From Rhexocercosporidium sp. MPI-PUGE-AT-0058 (lineage: Eukaryota > Ascomycota > Leotiomycetes > Helotiales), in NCBI GenBank assembly GCA_020746875.1, contig JAGTJL010000003.1, positions 310,001-374,000 of the forward strand: a stretch of DNA of 64,000 bases, read 5' to 3'. This document shows positions 23,201 to 35,492 of the stretch, piece after piece. Position numbers and translations under genes: made by a program. Each line of letters begins with the position of its first letter. Within the stretch, counting starts at the first letter, position 1. The notes under the pieces are model-generated. The model made no database searches. It had not been told where the DNA came from and saw only the letters and a program-made list of their open reading frames with translations.

Positions 23201-24635
23201 TTCAAGTACTGAGCAGCAAGCCTCACTATGCGTACAACTGATTCACGGCCGTCTAATCATCTAAATTAGAGAATTTCGGAACGGTAACAGTGCGTTACGT
23301 CCGTAATCAATCAAGTGTTACACGTATCTCAACAGTTGCACGAGCCTCGCTTAAGTAAACATGTTAGCGAACCCCCTACATTAGCGAGTGCATTTCAATA
23401 GTGGTGACCAATTCGCCTGCAGATGACATTAGACTCAAGAGACGAATCTAAAATCATCTCTTCGTTATCAATGGGAGCGCATCGATCATCGTTGCTACAG
23501 CATCGTTTAGTATCTTAAGAGACATTTGCTTATCTCTGCTGGCTTCACGTATGAGCAACTAACGGGGATACATCGCTGAGAGACCACGACGCCGTATCCG
23601 AATCCGACAGCAATACTTAAGATCAAGAGCCAAAGACAATCTCTAAGCCACTTTCATAAGAATATGGAAAGCCGCCTTCTCAGCTTCACCCACGAGTCTT
23701 CCGGGATGTGACGACTGTAATGTACAATGTAAGCTCGGCACCCATCCATACTGCCTGTGACACAACTATCTCAGGAAGAAACTGAGATCCTCTTCTGTGA
23801 TTTCTGCTGCTCATGCTGTTACCAGGATTCTTCCACTTGCACACATCCGGCAACATCGAATAAGAATTACCACCAAATCAACCAGGAAATCCAGCACTTC
23901 TAGATTCTACGGCCCATTATTATGTGCAACTGGGGCGCCTGACAACTATCCCTCACATACACCGATATCGATGCTCTATCGGCTCTCCCAGCCTCCCAAA
24001 AATGGATATGGGACTCGATTTTCTACAAGATGAACGCGATTTCCTCAAGTACACTTGCTTGAACCGCACCCGCAACAATAAACACAACCACCGACCTAGC
24101 TCCAACACCCGCCACAGCGTAAATCCAAGACTAGCTCATACCATGGCAGTTTTAGATATCTGCTAACAGAGTCTGAGTTTTGGACGGTGGGAGCGCTCTC
24201 TACACCCATGAAAATGGATGTGCTGCTCTGATATTGTGAACATAGACGCCTGCGAAGAAAATCAGAAATGAGTCTTGTTTTGTTGACTTGCCAGCGTCTA
24301 TCAAGGCGGGGGTGTATGAGGAGGTCTTTTTGTGTCGGAGAGTGGGTCGAAAGTACCATATAAGGGCGATGGGGTTGGGAAAGTGAATTCTAGCGACGAC
24401 AATGCTAGATCAGACTTCCGGTTGATGCCGGAACAGACGAGGAAGATTCTGCTTACTTCTGATCGTCGTCATTCATTTTGTCTTCACCTCGAACTCTCTT
24501 CCTCTCCTATCTTTCTCAAACTCATTTCAAATCCTCGCCAGACTCTAGTAAATGGCTACCAAAACCCTGTTACTGGACCACATTGTGCAGTAGGAGGATA
24601 GCTTACTCAAAAGAAGGAGACGAGAGATGAAGAGC
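20212..24635. other. Gene-poor stretch of 4.4 kb
   Basis: No frame here has convincing composition, motifs or splice structure on either strand. The left part (20.7-21.7 kb) is comparatively GC-rich and purine-rich on the plus strand (for example 21110-21200); the right part is more AT-rich. It may hold long UTRs, a non-coding transcript or decayed repeats, but I cannot support any one of these. Confidence 0.5.
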
Positions 24636-25228
24636 TCATGGGATAGGCCGAGCAAAATCGATTCGTTTATTCTCCCACACTTGTCTCGTTAAATCAGATC
24701 GATCCAATTCATCGGCAGATACTCGTGCAAAGACCTCCCCTTGTCGTATTTCCAGAAGCACTATCCTAAAAGCTTTTAAAGCATTTGCCAGTTCGCAACG
24801 AGCGCTTTCATCGGTTAAGTGTACTGGTAGGGAAAGGTCGTTTCGTTTACCTGGATCAAGGAATTTTGCAATTGCCGAAAACTTTGATTTCGTGTTCTCA
24901 GTAGCCATCATAGATTGCAGAAAATTCTCGTAATTATACTTTGACGACAAGATTCTAAAAGAAAAAGGTATTGTCGGTTTGTATCATGATTTTTAAGCTT
25001 TTCAAGAAATTGGGGCCCACCTCCCCTTTTTCAATCCACCAATCAAGAGCCAGCACTTACAGCTGCAAGCAGGCATGTCGTGGCATTGATTGACCATGCA
25101 CAAGGCTTATCGATTGCTCTGGAGCTGAGCTGAAACCCCTCGTCACCAGCAATGAACTTAGATCCGATATTTAGAATCATTTCAGAGTCTGAACCCAAGA
25201 AAGTCCACTTTATGCCGAACTTTCTCAT
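24636..25228 (-). CDS. Weakly supported hypothetical protein
   Basis: A possible two-exon gene: 25061-25228 and 24636-24938, phase 0, 156 aa. It has a good GTAAGT donor but uses an AAAG acceptor; the stronger TTTTAG 15 nt earlier would end the frame quickly. Protein composition is ordinary (FGIKWTFLGSDSEMILNIG in exon 1; KFLDPGKRNDLSLPVHLTDE and VWENKRIDFARPIP in exon 2). An upstream minus-strand frame, 25420-25608 (MSAPFNRRLSDLIF...), might be an additional first exon joined by a roughly 200-nt intron. I do not recognise a family. It may be a decayed gene. Confidence 0.33.
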
Positions 25229-25680
25229 CCGACGGTCAAACAACAAGACGAAACAGAAATGAGAGTTACGTTAACATAGCTCGAAGTTTCTAGAGGCGAA
25301 TAGATCGAAGGAGATTTTGATAGGCATAGATAGTAGATCCTAGGTAAGGATCCTATTGTGGCTCTAGTCTAGTCTTGAAGGAGAAGATCCACCTCCCGCG
25401 CTCACGCGTCAGTCTAGAATTATCCAAGTGCGCCTTGATACCGATCCCCTTTCCGATGATACACATTTTCTACTTCACACTCGTTCTTTACAACCCATCT
25501 CAGTACGAGCTCTGAACTGGCAGCTGGAAGATATCCATTGCGACGTACGGAATTGGCGATATCTGCGAATATCAAGTCGGAGAGACGTCTATTGAAGGGG
25601 GCGGACATGGTCAGCTTGGACGTGGTGGGCTGAACATTTCCCGAACACCACATTCCTAGAGACTCGGACGAACAACCAGC

Positions 25681-26877
25681 ATGGCGCACCTTACCTCGTT
25701 GGAAGAACGACGGCGGCGATCGCGGAACATCATATTAGGAGCCTTCCTACTCCTCGTGGTAATCTGGACGGTGAAATTGGCATTCCCTCAACACACAGTT
25801 ATCAGTGTCTACCAGAACAACCGACCACTGCCCGGACCTGCACCTACAACTCCAGACAAAGAAGCAGACACGGAGGAGGAAGACAAGCCAGCTACGAAAG
25901 GGACGGTCTGGCAATCACGGCCTGCGACTCCAGAAGGAACCGGTTTACCAGAGCCTACGTTCAACGGCAACGTCTCGAATAAGGCCGCCGTGATCGTCGA
26001 GACCCGATTCCGCACCAACCTCATCCCTCTTATCCTCCATTTCAGCAGCGTCCTCGGCCCCTCATGGCCAATCCTCATATACACATCCCCGGAATCGGTG
26101 GGCATGTTTGCGACATCTGCAGCGCTCGCCCGATACATCAAGACAGGCACGATCCAAGTGCGCCTCCTCCCTCAGACGGTCCTCTTCACGAACTCCGACT
26201 CTGTTAATAAGTTTATGACCGATCCGTGGTTCTGGGAAAACCTGGATCCGATCGAACACGTCCTGATCTTCCAGAGTGATAGTATGCTTTGTGCGAATGC
26301 TGCAAGGAGCGTGGATGACTTCTTCGAATATGATTTGGTTGGTGCGCCGATTGCGAAGGATTTGGGGACTGGGTATAATGGCGGGCTGAGCTTGAGGAAG
26401 AGGAGTACGATATTGCGTGTGCTGGAAAACTACGACTGGGCAACGACACAGAAGGAGGGTGATCGGTTTGAGGATCAATGGTTCTTTAATAGGTGAGTTG
26501 CGGATACCATTCCTTCATGGCGAAAGAAAATTCAAGTTTCGAGTTGAGAGGTCATGCTAACTGATGCAGGATGACGGAGTTGCAGGCCGAAGAGGCAAGT
26601 GAAGGCATTAAGCCTAAAGACGAGGGAGCGATAAACCTGCCGACGATGGAGGTCGCTAGAACTTTTAGTGTTGAAACAATCGATTATCCGCATCCCTTGG
26701 GTGTGCATCAAGTGCATAGGTGGTTGGAGGATCAGATGGTCAGTCTGGATGAGTGGTGTCCTGAATATAAGTTGGTAAGTCCAGAAACCAACCAACTGTT
26801 GATGGAGTGTTGGATGGAGACTAACAACCAGACAGTGTAGTGTTGATCATATTGTGGATGAACCACCACCAGCTTGA
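25681..26877 (+). CDS. DUF5672-type membrane-anchored protein
   Basis: Three exons, 25681-26492, 26570-26774 and 26836-26877, give 352 aa. A basic cluster (ERRRRSR) precedes one hydrophobic segment at about residues 17-35, as in type II Golgi glycosyltransferases, followed by a Pro/Glu-rich stem. The globular part has AAVIVETRFRTNLIPLILHF, GPSWPILIYTS, HVLIFQSDSMLC, YDLVGAPIAKDLG, YNGGLSLRKRS and FEDQWFFNRM. This is the layout of fungal DUF5672 proteins, which resemble GT-A glycosyltransferases, with SDS where a metal-binding DxD is expected. It probably acts in the secretory pathway on glycans. The last exon is short; the intron before it has a CTAAC branch. If unspliced, the tail differs by about 20 residues. 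Confidence 0.83.
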
Positions 26878-27972
26878 TGGTAGAAGAGTTCGTTTGTGCT
26901 TTATTGGATTTTAATTGGGTGCATGGCGTGGAGTCACGGAAGGATACAGGAGTTTTACAAATGTGACCCTTTTCAATTTTGCATGTACAGTGAGCTGTAT
27001 AAATCTGTGTAGAATTCGATGATACCTTCGCCTCATGCCTTCTTCCACTGGGTATGGTACCGTACGTAGAGATGGGGATGGCCAGTGTCATTTTAAAATG
27101 ACAGTGGTTGACCTCTTATCATTTTGACTTTGCAATTTTTTTCAAAAGTCTACCTGAAAGCTCCACTCAAGCTGTGATAGGATCTTTCTCGGAGTGAATT
27201 AGTAATCTTCTTGCACCAACCACTACTATGTGAGCGGAGATCACTTTAGTTGAAGTAACCCGGATAACAAATACTTTAAGACTTTCCTTGAGACTTTGCG
27301 CGCTGCACAAGATATCACGGTGCGGATCGTAGGCTGCTTATTTCGCCAAGGATTACCCAATTCTCACCCAACTCGAATCGATGCAGGCGATTGAAAAATC
27401 AAAATAATCCCCACCACGACGTTGCTTCTCCCTCGTCCTTTTAACCTCATTCACCCACCTCAGCACAATTATGTCAGCCTTTCGAATACCCGTGGGAACC
27501 CGCCGAAACCATCCGGTCGTACAGAATCTCAGCTGTCGGGCTGCAGACCAAAATAAGCGTCTGTCGTGACCTTTCGCTGACTTTTCGTGCAACACCGCCG
27601 GCGCAACTCATGATCCAGCACGCTCACCTCCTTGGCTCTATACGGGCGTAATACTACCAGAAGCCACCTTTTACACACTCTACGGAGCAATGCAAACTTC
27701 CACGCATTTCCACGATGCATGTTTGCCATGAAATATTCACCGACCAAGCTGCGAGGCGCTCTTTCCCTCGTGGCACTCACCTCCAAACCCACCGAAAGTG
27801 ATTGCAGTATATAGGTTAAGCATCGGCCAGTTTTCCTTTCGAGTTCTATTTCCTTCTTGCATCCTCAATCTTTCTCAGAATTCCTCGGTGTAAAGTTTCT
27901 ACGCCGCATTTCCCTCACGATCGTTGGCTTCATTCCTTCTTGATCCTACGAAACAACTTTCGTTATCACAAT
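26878..27972. other. Intergenic region
   Basis: 3' flank of the DUF5672 gene and promoter of the MFS transporter. Small frames on either strand look random. Confidence 0.5.
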
Positions 27973-29853
27973 ATGTCAAGCCATCACGGCTCGAGCCACG
28001 ATGGCGCGGCAGAGTTCTGTTGCTCTCTTCATTATTCTCCAGGTGCGAGGAAGAATATTGAGACGCAGAGTAGAGAGAATGTAGCATCGCTAGCATCGTC
28101 AAAGACGTGCTGCTGTACCCTGCACCACTCTCCACTGCCCAAACCCCTTTTCGCGAACGATGCTACGTCTCTGTCCTCTCGCGATGCGGGGAACCCTCCA
28201 GTCGTCTCTGGAGATACCGTAGAGGAAGGAGGAAAGAAGGACTGGCGCTTCTGGATGATCTTCGTATCAGTCTGCGTCACTACTCTCCTGGTTGCTATCG
28301 ATCTCTCTATCGTTTCCACGGCTCTACCAACCATCGCCCAAGATCTCAACGCCGACGAGCTGTTCGTCTGGGTTGCGAACGCATATGTCCTTGCCTCAAC
28401 TGCAGTCCAGCCTCTCTTCGGCCAAGCAGCCAATATCTTTGGGCGAAGATCATTGACCATCGCTTCCGTACTGTTATTTATGCTTGGCTCAGGACTGGCT
28501 GGTGGCGCGACGAACATCGGTATGATTATTGCAGCTAGAACCATTCAAGGTATTGGTGGTGGTGGTATCATCACTTTGGGGGAGATTATCATCTGTGATT
28601 TGCTTCCTTTGAGGGAGAGAGGTCAATATACTGGGCTTCTGGCAGGAACATATGCCATTGGAACAATCATTGGACGTAAGTTTCACTGACCCCCTGCAAA
28701 ATCATTCTGACAAATCTAAGCTGTTCTCGGTGGTATCTTCACTCAACATGTCACTTGGCGCTGGATCTTCTATATCAACCTGCCCATCTCCGGCTTAGCA
28801 CTCCTATTCATCGTTCCCTTCCTCAACCTGAAGTACCGCCGAGTTGGTACAGTCTGGGACAGAACTAAGCGAGTTGACTGGCTGGGCAACTTCGTACTCA
28901 TCGGTGCTGTTACCGCAATCCTTCTCGCTCTTGCATGGGGAGGTACCAAGTTCTCTTGGAGCTCATGGCACATCCTGCTCCCAATGATCATTGGCTTCCT
29001 CGGCATCGCAGGCTTTGCGGTTATTCAGGTATCCGGCTACGTTGATGAACCTACTATGCCACCTCAATTATTCTCCAACCGCACCTCAGTCTCCATCTAC
29101 ATCATGGCGTTTGTCCACGGTATTCTCCTCCTATACGTCACTTACTTCCTCCCCGTGTACTTCCAGGCCGTCAAGAACGCCTCTCCATCCCGAGCGGGTG
29201 TCGAGCTTTTCCCAACAGCCACGACCATCGCCCCAGCGGCCGCCATCTCAGGCGTAATAATCACCATCACAGGCCGCTATCGCATCTTCCACTACCTAGG
29301 CTTCGTGCTTATGTCGCTAGGCTGTGGGCTCTTCGCACTCCTCGACGAAGACTCATCTATTGCCGCCTGGGTAGGCTACCAAGTCCTATTCGGTCTCGGC
29401 AACGGTATGGTCTACAACTCCATGATTCCACCTCTCTTGGCATCCCTGCCTCCTAGCGAAGTAGCAACCGCCACAGCGACATGGACATTCATGCGCTCAT
29501 TTGGCTCAATCTGGGGTATTGCCATTCCTTCCGCGATCTTCAACGACAGAGTCAATCACCTCGTCAAAGAACGGTTGGCAAACGCCCCAGCTATCGCTGC
29601 GCAGCTCGTCAACGGTAAAGCATATGAACGGGCCACGGCTGCTTTCATCGCTTCTCTCGGACCAAATATCAGACCGATTGTGGTGGGTATCTATGTTGAT
29701 GCCCTGAAAGTTGTTTGGTATGCCAGTATTGCTTTTGCGGTTATTGGGCTACCGGTCTGCTTTTTCGTCAAAGGACTTGATCTGAGTAGTACCTTGGAGA
29801 CGGAGTTTGGTATGCAGGAGAAGAAGAAGGATGGTAGAGGCAGTCCGGCTTAG
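27973..29853 (+). CDS. MFS drug/H+ antiporter, DHA2 (14-TMS) type, with a Cys-rich N-terminus
   Basis: Two exons, 27973-28675 and 28721-29853, give 611 aa; the 45-nt intron falls inside IIGPVLGGIF, restoring the antiporter motif C. Other DHA2 motifs are VAIDLSIVSTALPTIAQDL, FGRRSLT, RTIQGIGGGGI, RGQYTGLL and WRWIFYINLPI. About fourteen hydrophobic segments follow a long hydrophilic N-terminus. That N-terminus contains two near-copies of a Cys/His motif, CCSLHYSP (16-23) and CCTLHHSP (47-54, preceded by another Cys), unusual for this family. The protein should export small toxic compounds or metabolites, or siderophores, across the plasma membrane by proton antiport; the substrate is unknown. 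The MATE gene lies convergent downstream. Confidence 0.92.
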
Positions 29854-30369
29854 AAAGGGTATCGGATCTAGAATTGGGATTGGAGCCGAGCTTTGGTGAG
29901 TGGCAGGTAGGCTTTGAGTGAAGGTTGGGAAGAAGTAATTTTGTCGTACTGCATGGGATTGCTACTAGAATGCTATGCGCTGGAGTTCAGGGAAGCGAAT
30001 TGTTTTGTAAATAGCATGAGAATCACTCTGTGTTCCTTTACACTAATTGAAATTTGATTTTATAATGGATTGTCCGTAGCAATGGAAATTTTGAGTGCAA
30101 GCCAAAGCCGCTTTCTAGTGCAGAGCCTTGAACCAAGAATTGACCATATGCAGCTCTAAGATTGGAAGGCTAGCTGTTTCATTCCATGTTGTATCTTAAA
30201 TCCTCTAAGTTTTTTGTTTCCAACACACCATATTTTCTTGTAGATTCATCTAAAGTCCAGGCTGGATCTAATGCCCTTCACTTTGAAGTCCTATCCAACA
30301 CTCATTTTAAACAAAGCAGATTCGTTACGACTTCCACTAGGGACGATCTTTCTCTTCTCATATAAGCCA
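29854..30369. other. Convergent 3' flanks
   Basis: Spacer between the MFS and MATE genes; no gene visible. Confidence 0.5.
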
Positions 30370-32041
30370 TCAAATCCCACGATTCACCACTCCTCCCTCC
30401 CCAGCCTCAATTCTCTCCCCATCATCCATCCTCTCAAAAGCATTCTCAACCTGCTTATCCCAATCACTCCACGCCACAACAGCCCACTCAATCGCACCCA
30501 CAAGATACAGCGCAATACACTGCCCGACCCACAAACCCGCCAATCCCCACCCATGGAACGCAAGCCAGATACCCAACGGCAGAGCACCCATATAATAACT
30601 CACGATATTCACCGCAGCGCCAATGTGCTGCCTCCCCATCCCCTCAAACTCCCACCACAACTCCCATTCAGCCCGTCCGCGATTTGGAATAGCGCCACGT
30701 ACGGCATCACATCGGCAGTGAGTTTGATGACAGCTACGTCGTCATTGAATATCTTGGCATAAAAATCCTTCACGGACATTAACACGATGAGCACGAGTAC
30801 GCCCATGAACATGCTCAACCAAGCCGCGACGTTCGCGGCGCGAGCAGCGCCTTTCGCGTTCCGCGCTCCGAGCAGATTCCCTACGCGTGCGGACGCAGCG
30901 ACCCCGATGCCGAAGGGGATGGTATTCATGACCTGGTCAGTAGTCATGATGACGCTCTGAGCGGCGAGGGGGATGGTGCCCAGACGGCCAGCTGCCAAGG
31001 CGACGATTTCAAAGGCCCACCATTCGGTGCCGACGTGAATTACGCCTAGGATTGCGAGGCGGGCAAAGGTCGACATGTTGGAGAGACAGGCGCGAGACCA
31101 GCCGCCCAGCAGTGGGAACCGGCGACGAAGCGGGCGTAGAGCACGAGGAGGAGGAAGGAGAGCCAGTAGGAGATCCCTGTTGCGAAAGGGGCGCCGAGAA
31201 GACCCATGTGGAAGGTGTAGACGAAGAGGTAATTGAGGCCGGCGTTGAGGGGGGAGGTTAAGAGGAGAACGTAGGTTCCTGGACGCATGATTTCTGGGTG
31301 GTGTTAGTACGATTTTGGTGAATATGTTCAGAAAGACAGCACGTAACGATGAGAGAGAAAAGAAATGCGCTTACCTTGTGCCTGCAGGTACTTCTTCATC
31401 GACTCAAAATACACATATCCCAACCCTCCTGGTATCAATGCCGTGAGGAATTTCGCGCTATCAACACAGATATACTCCTCCTGACCCAATGCCCTAAACA
31501 CCGGCGCAGAGCACGCCCACAGAATAGCAACCGGGATATAAAAAGCCGTCAACACGATAAAAGACCTCTGTAGTAAAACGCCCAAATCATGAGGGTTCTT
31601 ACTCCCTGTAAACGACGACGAAGCCAATGTATCCAAAGCGGTCGATCCCCCTAACGCAATCAACCATGCTGTGCTCATAGCGAACATGTAACTGAACGCC
31701 GCTGTCGCTAAAGCTTCAGGGCTCAACCGCCCTACTATCAGCACTGAGAACGTCTGCAGGGAGTTTTGTAGTGTGTATGCTAGGATCACTGGCACGGAGC
31801 CGCGCAGCAAGAGCAGGAATTCGGCGAGCCATTGCTTGGTTGCGGATTCGTTCTCATCTACTTCGTAGGTTGAGCCGTCTGGGGATTCGGAGGATGCGGG
31901 ATTGGCATTGTTCGGATCAGTAGATTTGTAGAGGAGGGTTGTTCGCTCGTTTGGCGGGGTAAGAGGGGTCGATGGTGTGAATGTCGATTTTGGGCGGAGG
32001 AACTTGGGGAGCCAGGACTTTGAATCGCTTTGGTCGTCCAT
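30370..32041 (-). pseudogene. MATE efflux transporter with two apparent -1 frameshifts
   Basis: Exon 1 (31375-32041) opens at ATG 32041 with a hydrophilic, Pro/Ser-rich N-terminus, then FLLLLRGSVPVILAYTLQNS, a standard MATE first helix. An 80-nt intron (GTAAGC...CCCAG) leads to exon 2 (30370-31294). Exon 2 needs two extra bases to stay in frame. Near 31101-31107 (GGGCGGC) the frame must change to continue from GSHCWA to GWSRACLSNMSTFARLA. Near 30637-30645 (GAGGGGATGGGG) it must change to continue from GSLRG to MGRQHIGAAVNIVSYY. Both flanks of each break match the MATE family, so these are single-base losses rather than introns. Either the gene is inactivated or the assembly has two errors in G/C runs. 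An intact protein would be a multidrug/toxin:cation antiporter of about 550 aa. Confidence 0.8.
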
Positions 32042-34380
32042 GCTAATGAGTGCTGGAGGAGCGTGAAGTGCAATTGAATGCTACCGAGGCATTGAACGGG
32101 ATATAGGAAGACAGGAGAAATTGAGACAAGAGGGATATGAAAAATTGAAATCGTAGATATGAAGAGATATCAGATTCGCTGCCCGATCCGCTGCCTCATT
32201 CATGGATGCATCGCTGCGGCATGCATTGATATCTCTGAGACTATCTATCTATGCCAGCACATTGGCACGGGAAAGTAGCAGTGACAAAGACGGACGTAAA
32301 AGCACGAACAACGAACACACATAATGTTTAAGCCAATGAAGATCTACATCCTTGTGCGTCCGTCACGACATCTGGGGGGATCGACGGAAATGAGAGCCCC
32401 AAGTGATCGATTGGCATCTTTTCAATTGGATTGGAGCAATTCCTGTTGGATGGGGCGCGAGGTGATAATGAGATAGCGTAATGCTGGAGAAGACTGCTGC
32501 AAGGTTTGTAGTAAGCGCAACGGCGGTGTTGGCTGAGATAATTGCTGCTGCGTGCCTTATCTTTGACGCGGAAACGAGGAGGCTTGGGATGACAATTCGT
32601 TACATCTCTTGATAAGTAATAGCGTGTCCACGTGAAATAATGCAAATGCAAATGCTTACGTAAAATTAACGAAACATTAAGTTCGCAATTGCTCATGGCG
32701 AATCAACGCAAGGATCCACAAACTTTGGGCATCCCAGAATCGCGATTGCAAAACTGGATGTGATTTGCGGTGTTGATGGTCAATCCCCTGGGAGAGTCCC
32801 TGCTCACCAGAAAGGGGCCTCGCTTGGAGGCCAATCAGCAAGATCTTGATGTTTACACTCAATCATAGCCAGTTTCTTCCAGAGGTCAGAGTAGCCGCAC
32901 AGAAAAATCTCCAGACCGATTAAAATCAAACCAAGCCTACCTATCTCGTGAATAGTCAATCATTTGAGGTTTCCTGAGTCGGGGAAGAAGTCCACGATAT
33001 AGGTGCAAGAAAGCTATGCGGATGAAGCGAGCAATTAACCCCCCAGAACATGTACTTTCCTCATGGGGTGCGCATTTACGTCGAGCTGCAGCTTGTAGCA
33101 GATACTTCGAGTATCTCTTAGTCTGGATTTCAGGGAGCAGGTGTACGTCCTTCGCGCGAGAATATTCAGATTTTCTCTCGTGCTTACCCGAGTAGAAGAG
33201 TGATGTTCACAAGAATTCACCTTTCTTCCCCCTCCACATTTGACAAGCAATGACTCCGGCATTACTAGAGACCAATGGTTCAATAACAGAATCATCATAA
33301 TACCACGACGAAGTCTTCTCCCATTGGCAGCCACCCAGTACCTCTTTAACATTTTTGGTTCTGCTCGAATCATCTCAGTAAAGATGCGTATAATTGGCGG
33401 ATCCAATGTCTGAAACTGAAGAATACTTCGATCAATCTAACAGCAATGATACAAGGTAAGAGATCGCACACAATCCACGAGATGAAAAAAGAAAGAAAAG
33501 CCGGATTTGCGATTGGACAGCTGGAATTTGGCAGGACATTTCCCAGCAATGCCAGCATTCCTTCCAAATTCACTTCATAAACAGCAGCAGCTCGCGATTG
33601 GAATTGACCATGGCAAAGATCACTTGATCGTAATGGTTTTGATTGAAAAAAATTTGCTAACGTCTGAATGAGTAAGAAAGCGTCGGGGTTTAGATAACGT
33701 AAAGTGAGCGCGGGTTGATTTAATGCTCAAGTGAAGGCGTCTAAAGTAAGGGAACTTGAGGGCTGCTATCCATTAGCGCCTTATAGACGGTTTTAAATCA
33801 CTGTATTAATGACCGAGACTGTCTTGAAGCTTAGCTTAGACTTCTCAGGTCAATGGTACGAATTTTGAAGAGCTATTGTAGATCTGTCTTTTTTGTAATC
33901 CTGAACTCATGTTGCGAAGCTGTGAAGCGGTAGCCAATCGACATGGAAGGCCAATGGATTAATACACGCAGTCTCAATTCACGTCTTTTAGATTCCATTT
34001 CTATTCCTTCCCATCGACAACCCCTATATTCGTAGCGCTAGCTCTCTATATCGTCTCCAGTTACCCTAATACGGAAGTAAAGAAAGAAACTTGCCTCCGT
34101 TTGTCGGCTACATTCACCGCCCAGGACAGCGTTGATATCATACGCTTTATAAAATCCACACTAGCAGAATTTGAGCCCGTATCAAGCCGAGAGATCTCGT
34201 CTTTGCAAGATCTATAAATACTTGAGCTTCTTCTTCCTCTATGACCCTCACGTCTTCAACACCACAACTACAATTTCGACGCCTCTTCCCACAAGCACAA
34301 TTCCAAGCACGTTCTACATACGAACTACTGTTCCTCGAACAACACACCCACACACCACAAACAAAACAAGATCGGCAATC
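32042..34380. other. Gene-poor spacer of 2.3 kb
   Basis: Holds the MATE promoter, with CCGATCCGCT at 32183-32192, and the promoter of the secreted-protein gene. Minus-strand frames at 33035-33573 have no recognisable family. Otherwise I see nothing supportable. Confidence 0.5.
34213..34220 (+). promoter_or_regulatory. TATA-like box upstream of secreted-protein gene
   Basis: TATAAATA lies about 160 bp upstream of the start at 34381, a usual distance for a strongly regulated fungal promoter. Confidence 0.5.
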
Positions 34381-34722
34381 ATGCAATTCTTCAGCACCCT
34401 CGTCGCAGTCATCTGCATCACCTTATCCGCCACCGCCATGGCTGCCCCTCAAGGCTTCATCTCTCAGGAGAAGTGCACCAACGCCGGTTCTTACGGTTGT
34501 GGTACTAGCAATAACATTGTACGGCTCCCTCTCACTTCCCTCCTAATCCCAACCCCCCCACTCTCTCTCAAAACGAGGACACAAGGAAAGGAAAGAAAGA
34601 AAATGTACTAACAGATATTCAAACAGGTCGTATGCAACAGCTCCGGCAAGTGGGTCACCGCTGCTGTCTGTGGCAGCAACCAACGCTGCGCTATTATTGG
34701 TGGTCAGCCTCATTGCGTCTAA
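34381..34722 (+). CDS. Small secreted cysteine-rich protein (77 aa, 6 Cys)
   Basis: Two exons, 34381-34518 and 34627-34722, give 77 aa in phase 0; the intron has a CTAACAG-type branch and a CAG acceptor. Residues 1-21 are a signal peptide (MQFFSTLVAVICITL...AMAAP). The mature part of about 55 residues has six Cys at 32, 40, 49, 61, 67 and 76, enough for three disulfides, plus a Gly/Asn-rich core (YGCGTSNN, GKWVTAAVCGSNQRC). This is the profile of a fungal apoplastic small secreted protein or effector candidate; a defensive or structural role is equally possible. The Cys spacing does not match the eight-Cys hydrophobin pattern. A TATA-like box is present upstream. Confidence 0.83.
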
Positions 34723-34922
34723 AGTACGTGCCCAATCTTGTGTTCCCTCCCCCGCTCCGCCTCATCCCGTATCCATTTGCTCAAATACGAACTCGTACTT
34801 ACACTACCCTCTGCAGATCTCAAATTCAAACTCGAACTCGATATTCACTACGCCTCGAACTCAATTGAACCATATGGCGGGTGGAAAATGAATGGTAGTT
34901 TTCGTTTGCGTTGGTATTTTGT

Positions 34923-34939
34923 GGGGGGGGGGGGGGGGG
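34923..34939 (+). repeat. Poly-G run (17)
   Basis: Uninterrupted G run in the 3' flank of the 6-Cys secreted-protein gene; length is likely unreliable. Confidence 0.8.
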
Positions 34940-35482
34940 ATGCCAATGAGGGATGGGATATCGTCTTGGCAAAGGGATCGAGAATGGGATTGAGATTCTG
35001 ATGAGGTTTTAGAATCAAAATTGAACACCTCTTCCACGCATATACTTGCTGCATCGCTCAGTTGCCTCGACGTGATGTTACCTATCTATTTGCTTTATTG
35101 GAACACGATGAGATTTTCCTCTTAAAACTGGAGGTGTCGTAGGATTACATGGAAAATAAAGATACAAGCTAATAGTTACGAAGATTATTTCCGACTTATG
35201 CTATGAATGATGAATGGAAGTGCGGAAGCGACTACTTCCATGTTTACAAGGATGAAGCAGGTGGCTTGAGAAGTAGCCGCCGAGGCGGCTACGTAAGATA
35301 GCGGCGCATAACGAGGCTGATGGCGGCATGTATTTATGTACATATAAGGCTACGATCATCAGCTTTAAATCAAAGTGAAACAAGTTTTATGTGCCCGCCT
35401 TCCTTAATGGCAGTACTAACTGTTATCTTTCAGGGCGGCCTTGGAAGAAGGGCCCTTTTGCGACCCGACGTGAGTGTTTAAA

Positions 35483-35492
35483 TATATAAATA
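35483..35492 (+). promoter_or_regulatory. TATA-like box upstream of second DUF6914-like gene
   Basis: TATATAAATA about 110 bp upstream of ATG 35599. Confidence 0.4.

Noticed and set aside
31046..31110. Intron to explain the first MATE frame change
   Set aside because: The only GT-AG pairs nearby would delete SNMSTFARLAILG, which is conserved in MATE proteins.
33035..33573. Minus-strand frames that might form a two-exon gene
   Set aside because: No domain, hydrophobic pattern not typical of a known family, and no supporting splice pair joins them.
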